From assembly GCA_036381835.1 (NCBI GenBank), contig DASVCA010000028.1, positions 1-40,740 on the forward strand: a stretch of 40,740 bases of DNA, read 5' to 3'. The notes under the pieces are model-generated. The model was given only the letters and a program-made list of their open reading frames with translations, ran no database searches and was not told the DNA's origin. Positions within the stretch are counted from its first letter, which is position 1; every line of letters starts with the position of its first letter. Origin of the DNA: DASULK01 sp036381835. Lineage in GTDB: Bacteria; Actinomycetota; Actinomycetes; Mycobacteriales; Micromonosporaceae. This document shows, one piece after another, positions 1-10,570 of this stretch. The translations under genes and the position numbers were made by a program.

Positions 1-634
1 CGACCACATCGTCTGCGTTCAGCCACAGCCACCGCGGGGTCTTGGATATGTCGATCCCCGCCCGCTGATGGAACTCGGTGCGCGTGTAACCAGGGCAGAG
101 CGCCATCACCCTGACCTCGAACGGGCGTACCGACTGGGCCACCGCCTGGCTGAAATTGGTCACCCACGCCTTGCTGGCCGAGTACGTCGAGCCGGGCATC
201 ACCGCCCCGAACCCAGCTACCGAGGAGACGTTGATCACCCCACCGCGACGTCGGGCGACCATGCCGGGGAGTGCGGCCCGGGTCAGCCGCAGCACAGCGT
301 GCACGTTCAGGCGCAGCAGCCGCTCCTCGTCCGACACGGCGGAGTTCAGAAGCGCGCGGTTGAGGCTGATCCCGGCATTGTTGATCAACAGATCGACACG
401 GTCGGCCAGCCGCTTCTCCACTACCGCGCAACCGTCCTCGGTCGACAGATCGGCGACCAGAGTCTCGACGGTCGTGCCGTGACGGGCGGTCAGCTCGGCG
501 GCGATGTCGGCCAGCCGCGTCGCGTCGCGGGCGACGAGCACCAGGTGGTATCCGTCCGTCGCGAGCCGACGGGCGAAGGCGGCACCGATTCCTGCGGTCG
601 CGCCGGTGATCAGCGCGGTGTCACGTTCTGCCAC
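1..634 (-). CDS. Short-chain dehydrogenase/reductase (partial, C-terminus outside window)
   Basis: Classical SDR oxidoreductase, read on the minus strand from the DNA. Near the N-terminus is the Rossmann motif TGATAGIG (about residues 9-16), followed by the NNAG motif and the catalytic YxxxK as YSASK with Tyr about 151 and Lys about 155, preceded by the serine of NVSSVAGF. About 211 residues are present and the reading frame is still open at base 1. I chose the GTG at 634 because a GAGGA ribosome site lies 6 nt upstream; an in-frame GTG at 646 is the alternative. The family performs NAD(P)H-dependent carbonyl/alcohol interconversion; the substrate cannot be read from the sequence. The membrane protein upstream ends at 643, only 8 nt before this start, so they are probably co-transcribed. 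Confidence 0.9.
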   Translation of the reverse strand, partial: MAERDTALITGATAGIGAAFARRLATDGYHLVLVARDATRLADIAAELTARHGTTVETLVADLSTEDGCAVVEKRLADRVDLLINNAGISLNRALLNSAVSDEERLLRLNVHAVLRLTRAALPGMVARRRGGVINVSSVAGFGAVMPGSTYSASKAWVTNFSQAVAQSVRPFEVRVMALCPGYTRTEFHQRAGIDISKTPRWLWLNADDVV

Positions 635-642
635 GGCTGTCC

Positions 643-1212
643 TCACGGTAGCGGGAGCTCAGAGGCCGGCGACTGCGCCGGCCGTTTGCGGAAGTAGGGG
701 TGGGCCGACGGCAGCGCCAGCAACACGGCTACCACAAGGTAACCGAGCACCTGTGCGATGGAAAGCGCTCGATTCAGCCCCACCCACCCGGTCGGATAGG
801 CCGCAAGGAGCGCATCGACCGCTGCCGGATCGGCCCGGACGGGCACGGCACGCTGCAGGAGCAGCACCGCGAGCGAGAGACAGCCGCCGATGAAGCCGAG
901 TCCGCAGACCACCCAGCTGCCCGACCGGGCACCGGACCGACCGCGCCAGACACCCGCGGCGAGCAAGAGCAGCAGCACCGCGACGAGCCCACTGACAGCG
1001 GCCGCGACCGCGGTGTAGAGCACGACCACGTTGATCAGTGCCGTGCTGGCGCCTCCCGCGTCACGGTAGCGGTCCGCGATCCCGAACAGACTCGCCAGGC
1101 TGAAGACCGAGTACACCGCGCCGGACACCGCCATCACGACCAGCAGTCCGGCCGCCGCAGCGACCACGCCGGGCCGGCGTGATCGCGCAGCGGACTCGGG
1201 CGGGTAGGCCAC
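643..1212 (-). CDS. Four-helix membrane protein, unknown function
   Basis: Predicted 189-residue integral membrane protein with four hydrophobic segments (roughly residues 17-45, 60-90, 98-120 and 148-172) and a short basic C-terminus containing FRKRP. I do not recognise a named family. The start is the GTG at 1212, which has GGGAGG 5 nt upstream; the longer open frame upstream of it is a shadow of the next gene. The C-terminal half resembles that of the neighbouring protein at 1248-1931 (LLALPS-x-x-x-FRK against LLALPASNEFFRK), so the two are probably old tandem duplicates. The 35-nt gap to that gene and the 8-nt gap to the SDR gene suggest one operon. The function is unknown. Confidence 0.75.
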   Translation of the reverse strand: MAYPPESAARSRRPGVVAAAAGLLVVMAVSGAVYSVFSLASLFGIADRYRDAGGASTALINVVVLYTAVAAAVSGLVAVLLLLLAAGVWRGRSGARSGSWVVCGLGFIGGCLSLAVLLLQRAVPVRADPAAVDALLAAYPTGWVGLNRALSIAQVLGYLVVAVLLALPSAHPYFRKRPAQSPASELPLP

Positions 1213-1247
1213 CGTCACCTCCCGGTCGCCGTCACCGCTCGCCGATC

Positions 1248-1931
1248 TCAACCGGCCGGCGGTGGCGCGGGCGGCTGTGGACCGGAGGGACCGGCCGGCG
1301 GGTTGCTCGGCGGATAGCCGGGGTACGGCGAGCCGGGCACCGGCGGCTCCCAGGTCGGCCGGGGCTTGCGGAAGAACTCGTTGGAAGCCGGTAGGGCCAG
1401 CAGGATCAGCGCGACGAGCAGGGCGATCAGCGAGACCACGCCGATTGCGGTGTTCACCGGGGCGTACCAGCCGGGCATCCGCTCGTCCAGCATCCGCTGG
1501 ACCTCCGCCGGATCGGGCATGTCCGGCTCCCCGGGCAGGCCCGCGGTGAACGTACCGCCGATCGCCTGCGACACGAGGCTCAGACCGAAGCAGCAGACCG
1601 CGATCCCGCCGAGCACCCAGGTCACGATCCGCGCCGGGTTCTTCCCCTGGTTGTTGAGGACCGCCAGCACCACGAGGCCGATGGCGATGATGAGGCTGAC
1701 CACGCCGCCGACGATCAGGCCGACAATGCCCACGGTCCCGGCGACCTCGGCCATCTCCGTGCCGGCGTAGGCGTCCTCGTAGACCGCCTGGATCGTCCCG
1801 ATGACCGGCAGGCTGACCGCGAACTGGAGCAACTGCAAGGCGGCCACCAGGTACAGCAGGTAGCTCGCGATGGTGACACTGCCGGGACGCTGCTTGGCCG
1901 GCGGAGTGATAGGAGTCATCGGCGCCGACAC
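1248..1931 (-). CDS. Four-helix membrane protein with proline-rich tail
   Basis: Predicted 227-residue integral membrane protein. The N-terminus is short and cytoplasmic-looking and is followed by hydrophobic segments near residues 20-48, 62-92, 98-122 and 155-185. A NEFFRKPRP motif and a proline/glycine-rich C-terminal tail come last. The GTG at 1931 is chosen because AAGGAG lies 4 nt upstream; an ATG at 1919 is in frame but less well placed. It is related to the protein at 643-1212. It would be the first gene of a three-gene minus-strand unit ending in the SDR gene. The family is not recognised and no function is assigned. Confidence 0.78.
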   Translation of the reverse strand: MSAPMTPITPPAKQRPGSVTIASYLLYLVAALQLLQFAVSLPVIGTIQAVYEDAYAGTEMAEVAGTVGIVGLIVGGVVSLIIAIGLVVLAVLNNQGKNPARIVTWVLGGIAVCCFGLSLVSQAIGGTFTAGLPGEPDMPDPAEVQRMLDERMPGWYAPVNTAIGVVSLIALLVALILLALPASNEFFRKPRPTWEPPVPGSPYPGYPPSNPPAGPSGPQPPAPPPAG

Positions 1932-1995
1932 GGCTCTCCTTTCCTCGATCCAGGCTCACCGTATCGTGCCCGGGCCACGAGTGGGATACTCCGCG

Positions 1996-3579
1996 TCAAT
2001 AGCTGCGCCACTCGACCCGCGCGTACTCCAGCACCCGGGGGTGCAGCAGCGTCGACTCCGCGACGTCCACCCGCCGTCGATCCGGGGGGAAGACCGCCGC
2101 GGCGTTCAAGGTGTCGGCATCCAGAAACCGCAACGGCGGGGCGTCGGCCGGCACGGCGAGCGCCGGCGGCTCCGGGGTCGGCGCGGCCAGGATGAACCCC
2201 CAGTCACCGAAGGACGGCACGTCCACGTGGTACGGACGGGTAGCGAAGCCGGCTCCGGCGATCGACTTCTCGATGCACCAGAAGCTGCGCGGCGCGAAGT
2301 AGGGCGACCCGGCCTGGACCACCACCCGCGCCCCGTCGGCGAGCACCGCGCGCACCAGCGCGTAGAACTCCACCGAGTAGAGCTTCGCGGTTGCGGTCTC
2401 ATCGGGGTCGGGAAGATCCGCCACCACCACGTCGAACCGTTCGGAGACGGTACGCAGCCAGGCGAACGCGTCGGCGTGCACCAGCCGGACCCGGGGATCG
2501 TCGAAGGCACCCCGGTTCAGTTCCCGCAACTGCGGCTCCCGGCGGGCCAGCATCACCACGGCCGGGTCCAGTTCGACCACGGTCACCGATGCCACGTCCG
2601 GGTAGCGCAGCACCTCCCGCACGGCCAGCCCGTCGCCGCCGCCGAGCACCAGCACCCGCCCTCGGGGACCGGCCAGCGCCGGATGCACCAGCGCCTCGTG
2701 ATAGCGGTACTCGTCCACCGAACTGAACTGCAGGTCGCCGTTGAGGTAGAGCCGCAGGTCACGGACGCCCTGCGCGACCAGCGGAACCGATCTGGTCAGC
2801 ACGATCTCCTGGTACCGGCTCCGCTCGGCGTGCACCACGGGATCTCGGTAGAGCCGCTGCCGGGCGGTCACCTCGAAATCGTCCGCCAGCACGTACGCGT
2901 ACCCGAGGCAGAGCGCGACCGCGACCGACCCGGCACCCAGCCAGGCGAACACGCGCCGCCCGAGGTCCCGTCGGAACACGGTGAAGACGAGGCCGATGCC
3001 GGCGAGCGCGTTCACCACGCCGACGACGATCGCGCCCTGCAGTTGACCGAACGCCGGCAGCAGGAGGAACGGAAAGGCCAGCCCGCCGAGCAGCGCGCCC
3101 ACATAGTCGGCGGCGAAGAGGTCGGCCACCGCGCTGCCCGCCGACTGGGCACGGATGCGCTGCAGCAGGACCATGAGCAGCGGGATCTCCGCGCCGATCA
3201 GCAGGCCCAGGACGAAGGCCGTGGCGATCAGCGCGGGCGCGTACAGGTCGAGCCAGGCGAACGCGGCGTAGAGCCCGAGCACGGACAGCCCGCCGAGGAG
3301 CGCGAGCAGCAACTCCACCACGGCGAACGTGGCCGCGGCCCACGGTTGCAGCGGCTTGGCGGCCAGTGCGCCGACGCCCATGGCGAACACCATGACACCG
3401 AGCACGATCGACGCCTGGCCGACCGTGTCGCCGATCAGGTAGCTGCCGAGCGCGACCAGGGCCAGCTCGTACACCAGGCCGCAGGCCGCGCACACGAAGA
3501 CGGCGACCAGGACCGCGGCGCGGGGCAGCCGCCACTTCGCGGTGCCGTCCCGCGCCGTCAACTCAGCTGTTCCGGTCAT
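1996..3579 (-). CDS. Membrane-anchored spermidine-synthase-like aminopropyltransferase
   Basis: 527-residue protein. The N-terminal part (about residues 20-235) has several hydrophobic helices. The C-terminal part is a SpeE-type Rossmann domain with the decarboxylated-SAM/SAM-binding motif LVLGGGDG (about residue 306), the acidic VVELDP strand, and VADLPDP (about residue 386) at the position of the catalytic aspartate. Soluble SpeE is about 280-300 residues, so the membrane half is an addition typical of the multi-domain actinobacterial branch. Spermidine synthases transfer an aminopropyl group from decarboxylated SAM to putrescine; whether this member uses that acceptor is unknown, and no speD is nearby. 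Its ATG overlaps the stop of the upstream gene by 1 nt, so translation is coupled. It is the last gene of the operon that starts at 6380. Confidence 0.88.
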   Translation of the reverse strand: MTGTAELTARDGTAKWRLPRAAVLVAVFVCAACGLVYELALVALGSYLIGDTVGQASIVLGVMVFAMGVGALAAKPLQPWAAATFAVVELLLALLGGLSVLGLYAAFAWLDLYAPALIATAFVLGLLIGAEIPLLMVLLQRIRAQSAGSAVADLFAADYVGALLGGLAFPFLLLPAFGQLQGAIVVGVVNALAGIGLVFTVFRRDLGRRVFAWLGAGSVAVALCLGYAYVLADDFEVTARQRLYRDPVVHAERSRYQEIVLTRSVPLVAQGVRDLRLYLNGDLQFSSVDEYRYHEALVHPALAGPRGRVLVLGGGDGLAVREVLRYPDVASVTVVELDPAVVMLARREPQLRELNRGAFDDPRVRLVHADAFAWLRTVSERFDVVVADLPDPDETATAKLYSVEFYALVRAVLADGARVVVQAGSPYFAPRSFWCIEKSIAGAGFATRPYHVDVPSFGDWGFILAAPTPEPPALAVPADAPPLRFLDADTLNAAAVFPPDRRRVDVAESTLLHPRVLEYARVEWRSY

Positions 3580-4325
3580 CAGCCCCGGCCGGCCTTCGCC
3601 TTCCCCGTCACCGGCGCCCCGGCCACGGTCGCCGCGTCGCGCTGGCGCGCACGCAGGGCGAAACCGACGCTGACGAACAGCACGGTCGTGAGCAGCAGCA
3701 GCGCGCCGGTCACCAGGTAGCCCCACCGGTCCCGCCACAGGTCGGAGCCAGCTTCGGGCAGCGGCGACGGCGACGGCACGGCTTCCGGCGTCTGGGTGCT
3801 GACCGCTCCGGCCGGCGCCAGGCCCGCCTCGACCATCAGCAGCGGCAAGGTGACCGCCGCGCGGGTGACCGCCCAGCCCGGCTCGTCGATGAACGTCGCC
3901 TCGTCGAGCCCGAGACCGGCGAGTCGATGCGGAAAACCGGCGGTCGCGCCTTCGGTGCTCTCCACCCACACCGTGGCGGAATCCTCGGACTCGCTGCTCT
4001 CCGCCGTGTACCGGATGTTGGCGATCACCTTCACCCAGCGGGGGCAGCGGACCGGATCCGAGTCGACCGCCACGCCGCTGCCGAGGTTGGAGCCGACATC
4101 TACCACCTCGGACCAGTTCGCCAACTCCCACCCGTAGCAGATGCCCTGCTCCTGGGCGGCGCGGCGCAACACCGTCACCGTGTCGGCGGCCTCGGTCGGG
4201 TCCGGGCCGGGCACGGCCAGGTCGTCCGAACTGCCCAAGATCACACCGGTCACCGCCAGTGCGACGGAGGCCAGGATGATCGCGAGGATCACCCCGTTGC
4301 GCGTCGAGCGCTTCTGGCTGGACAT
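3579..4325 (-). CDS. Two-helix membrane protein with extracytoplasmic domain
   Basis: 248-residue protein with one N-terminal transmembrane helix (about residues 11-31), a roughly 165-residue outside domain, a Pro/Ser/Glu-rich linker and a second helix near residues 203-225, then a short basic tail ending GKAKAGRG. The outside domain has two cysteines (in GICYGW and VRCPRW), which could form a disulfide. The start is the ATG at 4325, which overlaps the DUF350 stop by 1 nt; the open frame upstream of it is shadow. The gene overlaps the aminopropyltransferase start by 1 nt at its own end. I do not recognise the domain. Its position between DUF350 and the SpeE-like gene suggests it belongs to the same membrane complex, which is inference. 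Confidence 0.82.
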   Translation of the reverse strand: MSSQKRSTRNGVILAIILASVALAVTGVILGSSDDLAVPGPDPTEAADTVTVLRRAAQEQGICYGWELANWSEVVDVGSNLGSGVAVDSDPVRCPRWVKVIANIRYTAESSESEDSATVWVESTEGATAGFPHRLAGLGLDEATFIDEPGWAVTRAAVTLPLLMVEAGLAPAGAVSTQTPEAVPSPSPLPEAGSDLWRDRWGYLVTGALLLLTTVLFVSVGFALRARQRDAATVAGAPVTGKAKAGRG

Positions 4326-4750
4326 CAGCTGATCGCCGCAGCGATGATGGCGCCGGTGGCGACGTGGACGGTAGCGGAAACCCACACCGCGGGATGTGGT
4401 TGGGGATCGACCAGCAAGGCACCCAACCTGCCCGGCGTCATCCAGTCCAGCAGCAGGAAGGCGACGGCCATGATGAGCAGCCCGAGCAGGCCGTACGCGG
4501 CCGCCCCGACGATCCCGACCACGAAATCGTGGTCGCTCGCCACGATGGCGGCGACCACGATGATGCCTACGCTGAGCAGGTTGGAGGCGAGCAGCAGCGC
4601 GGCGTTGCGGTTGCGATCGACCCAGATGAGTTCCCGCAGCCGCCCGGGGGTGGCCAGGTCCACCAGGAAATAGCCGATGCCCATAAGCAGCACGCCGAGA
4701 CCGCCGTACGCGAGCGTGACGAGTAGATCGGTGGCGAGGGTCTTCAACAT
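4325..4750 (-). CDS. DUF350 (YjfL-like) membrane protein
   Basis: 141-residue protein with two tandem halves. Each half has a pair of hydrophobic helices, and the repeated motif ATPGRLREL / MTPGRLGAL follows the second helix of each half. This internal repeat and length fit the DUF350/YjfL family of small four-helix membrane proteins. The ATG at 4750 has GGGAG at a suitable distance. The gene lies 40 nt downstream of the DUF4247 gene and overlaps the next gene by 1 nt. The biochemical role of DUF350 is not established; the family often sits next to polyamine or glutathionylspermidine-type enzymes, which matches the SpeE-like gene here. Confidence 0.85.
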   Translation of the reverse strand: MLKTLATDLLVTLAYGGLGVLLMGIGYFLVDLATPGRLRELIWVDRNRNAALLLASNLLSVGIIVVAAIVASDHDFVVGIVGAAAYGLLGLLIMAVAFLLLDWMTPGRLGALLVDPQPHPAVWVSATVHVATGAIIAAAIS

Positions 4751-4790
4751 GGTTGCTCCCGAGGGGTGAGAGGACGCGGATTCGGACGGC

Positions 4791-5216
4791 TCATTTCCCG
4801 GACCCGGGCCCGCCGCCGCGTACCGTGGTGCCGCGGCCCCAGCCCCAGGCGTTGCCGACGGTGTGGTAGTAGCGCGGATAGGCGGTGACGACCCGCTCGA
4901 CGAGGATGAGCGAGCCGGCCGCGATCGGCCGAATCACCACTGAGTCGTCGTCGTAGCGCAGGTAGATTCCGCTGGCGTCAACGTACTGGTCCGCCGGCTG
5001 CCAGGCCCTGGTCACCTGCTCCGCCACCTCGCTGGGTGGCAGGGTCGAGGTGTAGGCCAGCGCCTTGTCGCCGATGTCGTACTCGGCTGCGCGGGTGAAC
5101 CGGTCTGCCACGTAGCCGCGGGGCGAGAAGCTGCCGTACAGCAGACCGAAGGCGAGGACGAGGCCGCCGACGACGGCGATCACCGCGCCCAGCGTGAACC
5201 AGCGACGGTAACTCAC
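4791..5216 (-). CDS. DUF4247 family membrane-anchored protein
   Basis: 141-residue protein with a basic N-terminus, a single transmembrane helix (about residues 8-30) and an outside domain. That domain contains VADRFTRAAEYDIGDKALAY and ends in a glycine-rich tail with GWGRGTTVRGGGPGSGK. This layout and the neighbours fit DUF4247, a family of unknown function. The start is the GTG at 5216, which overlaps the stop of the DUF2617 gene in a GTGA junction, with an AGGAG about 10 nt upstream; the longer reading frame is shadow. It is the third gene of the DUF4178-to-aminopropyltransferase operon. Confidence 0.8.
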   Translation of the reverse strand: MSYRRWFTLGAVIAVVGGLVLAFGLLYGSFSPRGYVADRFTRAAEYDIGDKALAYTSTLPPSEVAEQVTRAWQPADQYVDASGIYLRYDDDSVVIRPIAAGSLILVERVVTAYPRYYHTVGNAWGWGRGTTVRGGGPGSGK

Positions 5217-5716
5217 CGCAACTTCACTCCTGTCTCCGTCACCACCAGCTCCCGGGTCTGGGGATAGGCATGCCAGGTACGCCAACCGATCATCGTCTGG
5301 GTGCGCCAAGCGCAGAGCGCGGTGACCGCGTCGGGGCTGCCGGGAAAGACCCCGATGAGGGCGTACGGGTTGTCGGTCAGCTGTTCGCGCAGCCGGGCGA
5401 CCCGGGCGGACAGCCTAGCCGGGGCCAGTCGCTGCACCCGGGCGGAGAATCGGTAGCCGAGTGTCTGCTCGTCCACCGCCGAGGGCAGGCAGGCGGACCG
5501 GCCCGGCAGACAGGCGACCGTCTCCACGAGAACATCGGACGCGGCCCAGAGCACCACCTGGTGCGACGCGCCGAGCAGACGCAGCCGCAACCGAGCGCCG
5601 CCCGGGGTGACCGCCAGGTCGCGCACGTGCAGGGCCGGCAGCTCGGGCAGGCCGAGGGCGAAGCTCAGGTCGGCGGCGGTGGTGTCCGCGTACGGCGTGT
5701 CGAGGGTGACCAGCAC
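5213..5716 (-). CDS. DUF2617 family protein
   Basis: Predicted soluble protein of 167 residues without signal peptide or membrane segment. It starts VLVTLDTPYADTTAADL and contains LHVRDLAVTPGGARLRLRLLG, then LPSAVDEQTLGYRFSARVQRL. These features and the length fit DUF2617, an actinobacterial family of unknown function. I use the GTG at 5716, one base after the stop of the DUF4178 gene; an in-frame ATG at 5746 would overlap that gene and has no better ribosome site. The gene overlaps the DUF4247 gene by 4 nt. As the only evident soluble accessory in the operon, it may be a cytoplasmic partner of the membrane components, which is inference. Confidence 0.82.
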   Translation of the reverse strand: MLVTLDTPYADTTAADLSFALGLPELPALHVRDLAVTPGGARLRLRLLGASHQVVLWAASDVLVETVACLPGRSACLPSAVDEQTLGYRFSARVQRLAPARLSARVARLREQLTDNPYALIGVFPGSPDAVTALCAWRTQTMIGWRTWHAYPQTRELVVTETGVKLR

Positions 5717-5717
5717 G

Positions 5718-6380
5718 TCAGTGCGCCTTTCCGGTCGGTCCCGCATCCACGCCCGAGCTGGGATAGATTCGCACCTCTGTCCGGTAGAGCTGCTCACCCC
5801 GGCCGACCTCCCAGCGCCCGGAGTCCCCGTACGACTCGAAGGACAACCACGTGCCGTCGGGTGCCCGGTAGTCGTGGTAGCGGACCGTTCCGGTCGGGTC
5901 GAGGCCGGTGGTGCCGAAAGCTGTGTACCGGGCCTGTCCCGCCTCACCGCTGATATAACGACGACCGTCGAAATCGATGGCCGGTAGGCCAGGGGTGACC
6001 GTCGTCGAGGGCACCTCGTGCCAGAGCACCAGCTCCAGGTCGGGATCCTCCTCCACGGAGAGCCAGACCTTGCCGCCTACGGCGTCGTCGAGCAGATGCT
6101 CGGCCCAGTTCCAACCGCCCTCCTGGAAGCGGAGGGTGCCCCGCACGGCGTAGGTCCGGCCTCGGATCTCCACGATGTCGCCCGGCTGCAGTCGACGGGG
6201 GTCGCCGCGCAGCGCGTCGGCGTCGTGGTCCCGGAACGGGTCGCCGCCGTGGGGCGGCGGCTGCGCTGGGCCGGGCGCCGGGCGACGTGTGCGACGCAGC
6301 GCGATCACGGCGATGACGACTCCGGCGACCGCGACGAGGCAGCCGAGCATGGCCATCACGTACGCGGCGGTGCCGTTCAT
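5718..6380 (-). CDS. DUF4178 family membrane-anchored protein
   Basis: 220-residue protein with one N-terminal membrane helix (about residues 5-28), a proline-rich linker and a C-terminal domain. The domain begins LQPGDIVEIRGRTYAVRGTLRF and contains GGWNWAEHLLDD, WLSVEEDPDLELVLWHE and RYISGEAGQARY. This is the pattern of DUF4178, a beta-rich domain of unknown function. The ATG at 6380 is chosen because GGAGG lies 6 nt upstream. It is the first gene of the six-gene operon running to 1996. The motif WLSFESYGDSGRWEV near the C-terminus suggests the domain may be repeated twice. Confidence 0.85.
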   Translation of the reverse strand: MNGTAAYVMAMLGCLVAVAGVVIAVIALRRTRRPAPGPAQPPPHGGDPFRDHDADALRGDPRRLQPGDIVEIRGRTYAVRGTLRFQEGGWNWAEHLLDDAVGGKVWLSVEEDPDLELVLWHEVPSTTVTPGLPAIDFDGRRYISGEAGQARYTAFGTTGLDPTGTVRYHDYRAPDGTWLSFESYGDSGRWEVGRGEQLYRTEVRIYPSSGVDAGPTGKAH

Positions 6381-6410
6381 CGCGCCCCTCCCCAACTACG
6401 CTGGCCGCAG

Positions 6411-6437
6411 ACGGTAACAAACCCGCGCACCCGTCAA
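6411..6437 (-). promoter_or_regulatory. Candidate promoter of the DUF4178 operon
   Basis: On the minus strand TTGACG (6437-6432) and TACCGT (6416-6411) stand 15 nt apart, about 30 nt before the DUF4178 start. The spacer is shorter than the usual 16-18, so this is only a candidate. Confidence 0.35.
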
Positions 6438-6461
6438 CACCGTCCAGCCGGTGTAGCGACT

Positions 6462-6692
6462 GTGGGCGGCAAGCTGATCGTGCAGGACGAGCAGTTCGAG
6501 AAGCTGCGTGTGTTCCTCACCTGGACGCCGGACACGATCCGACCGGTGGCACAACTCGTGCGAACGGTGGCTCTGCTGTGCCGCCTGCTGCGGCACGAGG
6601 TGCGCGAATGGGAGCGACTGCGCGACACCTATCCCGTTCACGAGCGCAGGGCGTCTGCCGGTTGTATTCGGGCCGCGGCGATCGCGGGGTAG
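6462..6692 (+). pseudogene. Truncated gene fragment, unknown family
   Basis: From the GTG at 6462 a frame with very strong GC third-position bias encodes about 58 residues that look like real protein: KLIVQDEQFEKLRVF near the start, then an Arg/Leu-rich helix LVRTVALLCRLLRHEVREW. After about 6638 the frame runs antisense into the end of the FtsX-type permease and the sequence loses that character, stopping at 6692. The native C-terminus therefore appears to have been replaced. I do not recognise the family. It could instead be an intact small gene with an unusual tail, so the call is tentative. Confidence 0.4.
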
Positions 6693-7651
6693 ACACCGGC
6701 CACCAGCCCGGTGACCATACCGACCACCGGGCCCCCAACGAGCACCACCGGATCAAGGATGACGAGCCACGATTTCGCCAGACTGGTCGCGGCGGTGATG
6801 TGCACACCGGCGACGGTCCCAACCACGCCGCCGATTAGACCCAGTCCTGCAGTCTCGATGCAAAACTGCGCGGCGACGGCCCGACGGGAGGCGCCCACGG
6901 CACGGCGAAGACCGATCTCGGCCCTGCGCTCGAGTACCGACACGTACGAGACGTTGCTGACGCCCAGCGCGCCGATCACCAATGAGACGAACGCCAAACC
7001 GAGAAAGAGTGCCTGGGTCTCTCGCTCGACGCCGGCCCGTAGCGACCGCAGGTCCGGCGGTACCAGCACCGCGAGCTCGTCCGGTGCCTCGGGGGCGATG
7101 GCAAACGGCACCTCACCCGCCACCTGATCCGCAGCCCCAAGTCGGGTTCGGACAACCATTTCCGAATCGGGAAACCGCAGTCCGGCTTGCACTGTCGCGG
7201 CCCAGTATGGCAATACCACCGCGCCTGTCATAGCTGCGTTACCAAGAGGTGCCTGATAGACGCCCAAAACCAGGTACGGCGTGTCGGCCACGAACACCAT
7301 CGCGCCGGGCCCCGACTGCGCATCGCCGAAGAGCCGCGTCGCGGCCACCGAGTCCAAAAGGGCAACCCGGTCCTGCCGGCTCTCGTGGCCGACGTCGAAC
7401 ATCCGCCCGGTGAGCATTGTCGCGCCAGCGGCCGCCAAGCCGCCGTTTTGAGCGGCCAGCACTGTCGCCTCGCTCCATGGTGCGTCGTCGTAATGGATGT
7501 TCGATACCGGGGGGTGTCCGTCGGCCTTGGCCACCAGGCCCGCGTCAACGACACCGTTGAGTTCCATGACCCGCAGGCGCTGAGCAGCCTCCGGTCGGGC
7601 AACGCCTGAATCGAGCGTCGGGTACTTCACCCGTACCTCAGTTGCGGTCAA
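6638..7651 (-). pseudogene. FtsX/MacB-type ABC permease, 5'-truncated
   Basis: 337 codons resembling the periplasmic core and the last three membrane helices of a MacB/FtsX permease. The motif VSVLERRAEIGLRRAVGASRR precedes the final helices, and the family-typical end IAAARIQPADALRS is intact. Intact members are about 380-420 residues and begin with a cytoplasmic segment and a transmembrane helix, both missing here. The only plausible start is a TTG at 7651, with an in-frame TGA two codons upstream, so the first helix cannot be recovered. No ATPase partner gene is present. I read it as a decayed remnant of a MacB-like exporter. It lies between two well-kept operons and its 3' end abuts the other fragment near 6638. 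Confidence 0.7.
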
Positions 7652-7749
7652 AGCTCAATGAGCTACTCCTTGCCCCGTTCCCTTGAAACCACCTGATCAG
7701 AGGCGCATTCCCCTAGAGCGACGGGTGGAGAGAAACGGGGACGGGCAGG

Positions 7750-10347
<2,598 letters not shown>

Positions 10348-10388
10348 GAGCCCCCCTGTCAGGTGTGTCCACTAATCAGGACATCACC

Positions 10389-10415
10389 AAAGTTGAGCGT
10401 ATTCCACTCAACTTT
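10389..10415 (-). promoter_or_regulatory. HAIR-type HspR operator of clpB
   Basis: A perfect inverted repeat with arms AAAGTTGAG and CTCAACTTT and a 9-nt centre. Its core reads GTTGAGC-N7-ACTCAAC, close to the known HspR element CTTGAGT-N7-ACTCAAG. It lies 42-68 nt upstream of clpB, where an operator would block transcription. hspR itself is at 13163-13597. Confidence 0.85.
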
Positions 10416-10570
10416 AACGAGTGACCACCATCACATACACCACAAAACGATCTTGATCCAAGGGCGTTCACCCGGTCCGTCGCATAACGCCACAGGCCGC
10501 GCCCGCAGCTGCCCGGAAGCTTGCCAAGCCCGGCGAGGCGGACTGGTACGCCGCGGGTACGGTGTTGGCC

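Noticed and set aside
1870..3720. Long plus-strand frame of 616 codons
   Set aside because: It is the antisense shadow of the membrane proteins and aminopropyltransferase. Its protein is rich in His/Arg/Gln with no domain, as expected from antisense high-GC DNA.
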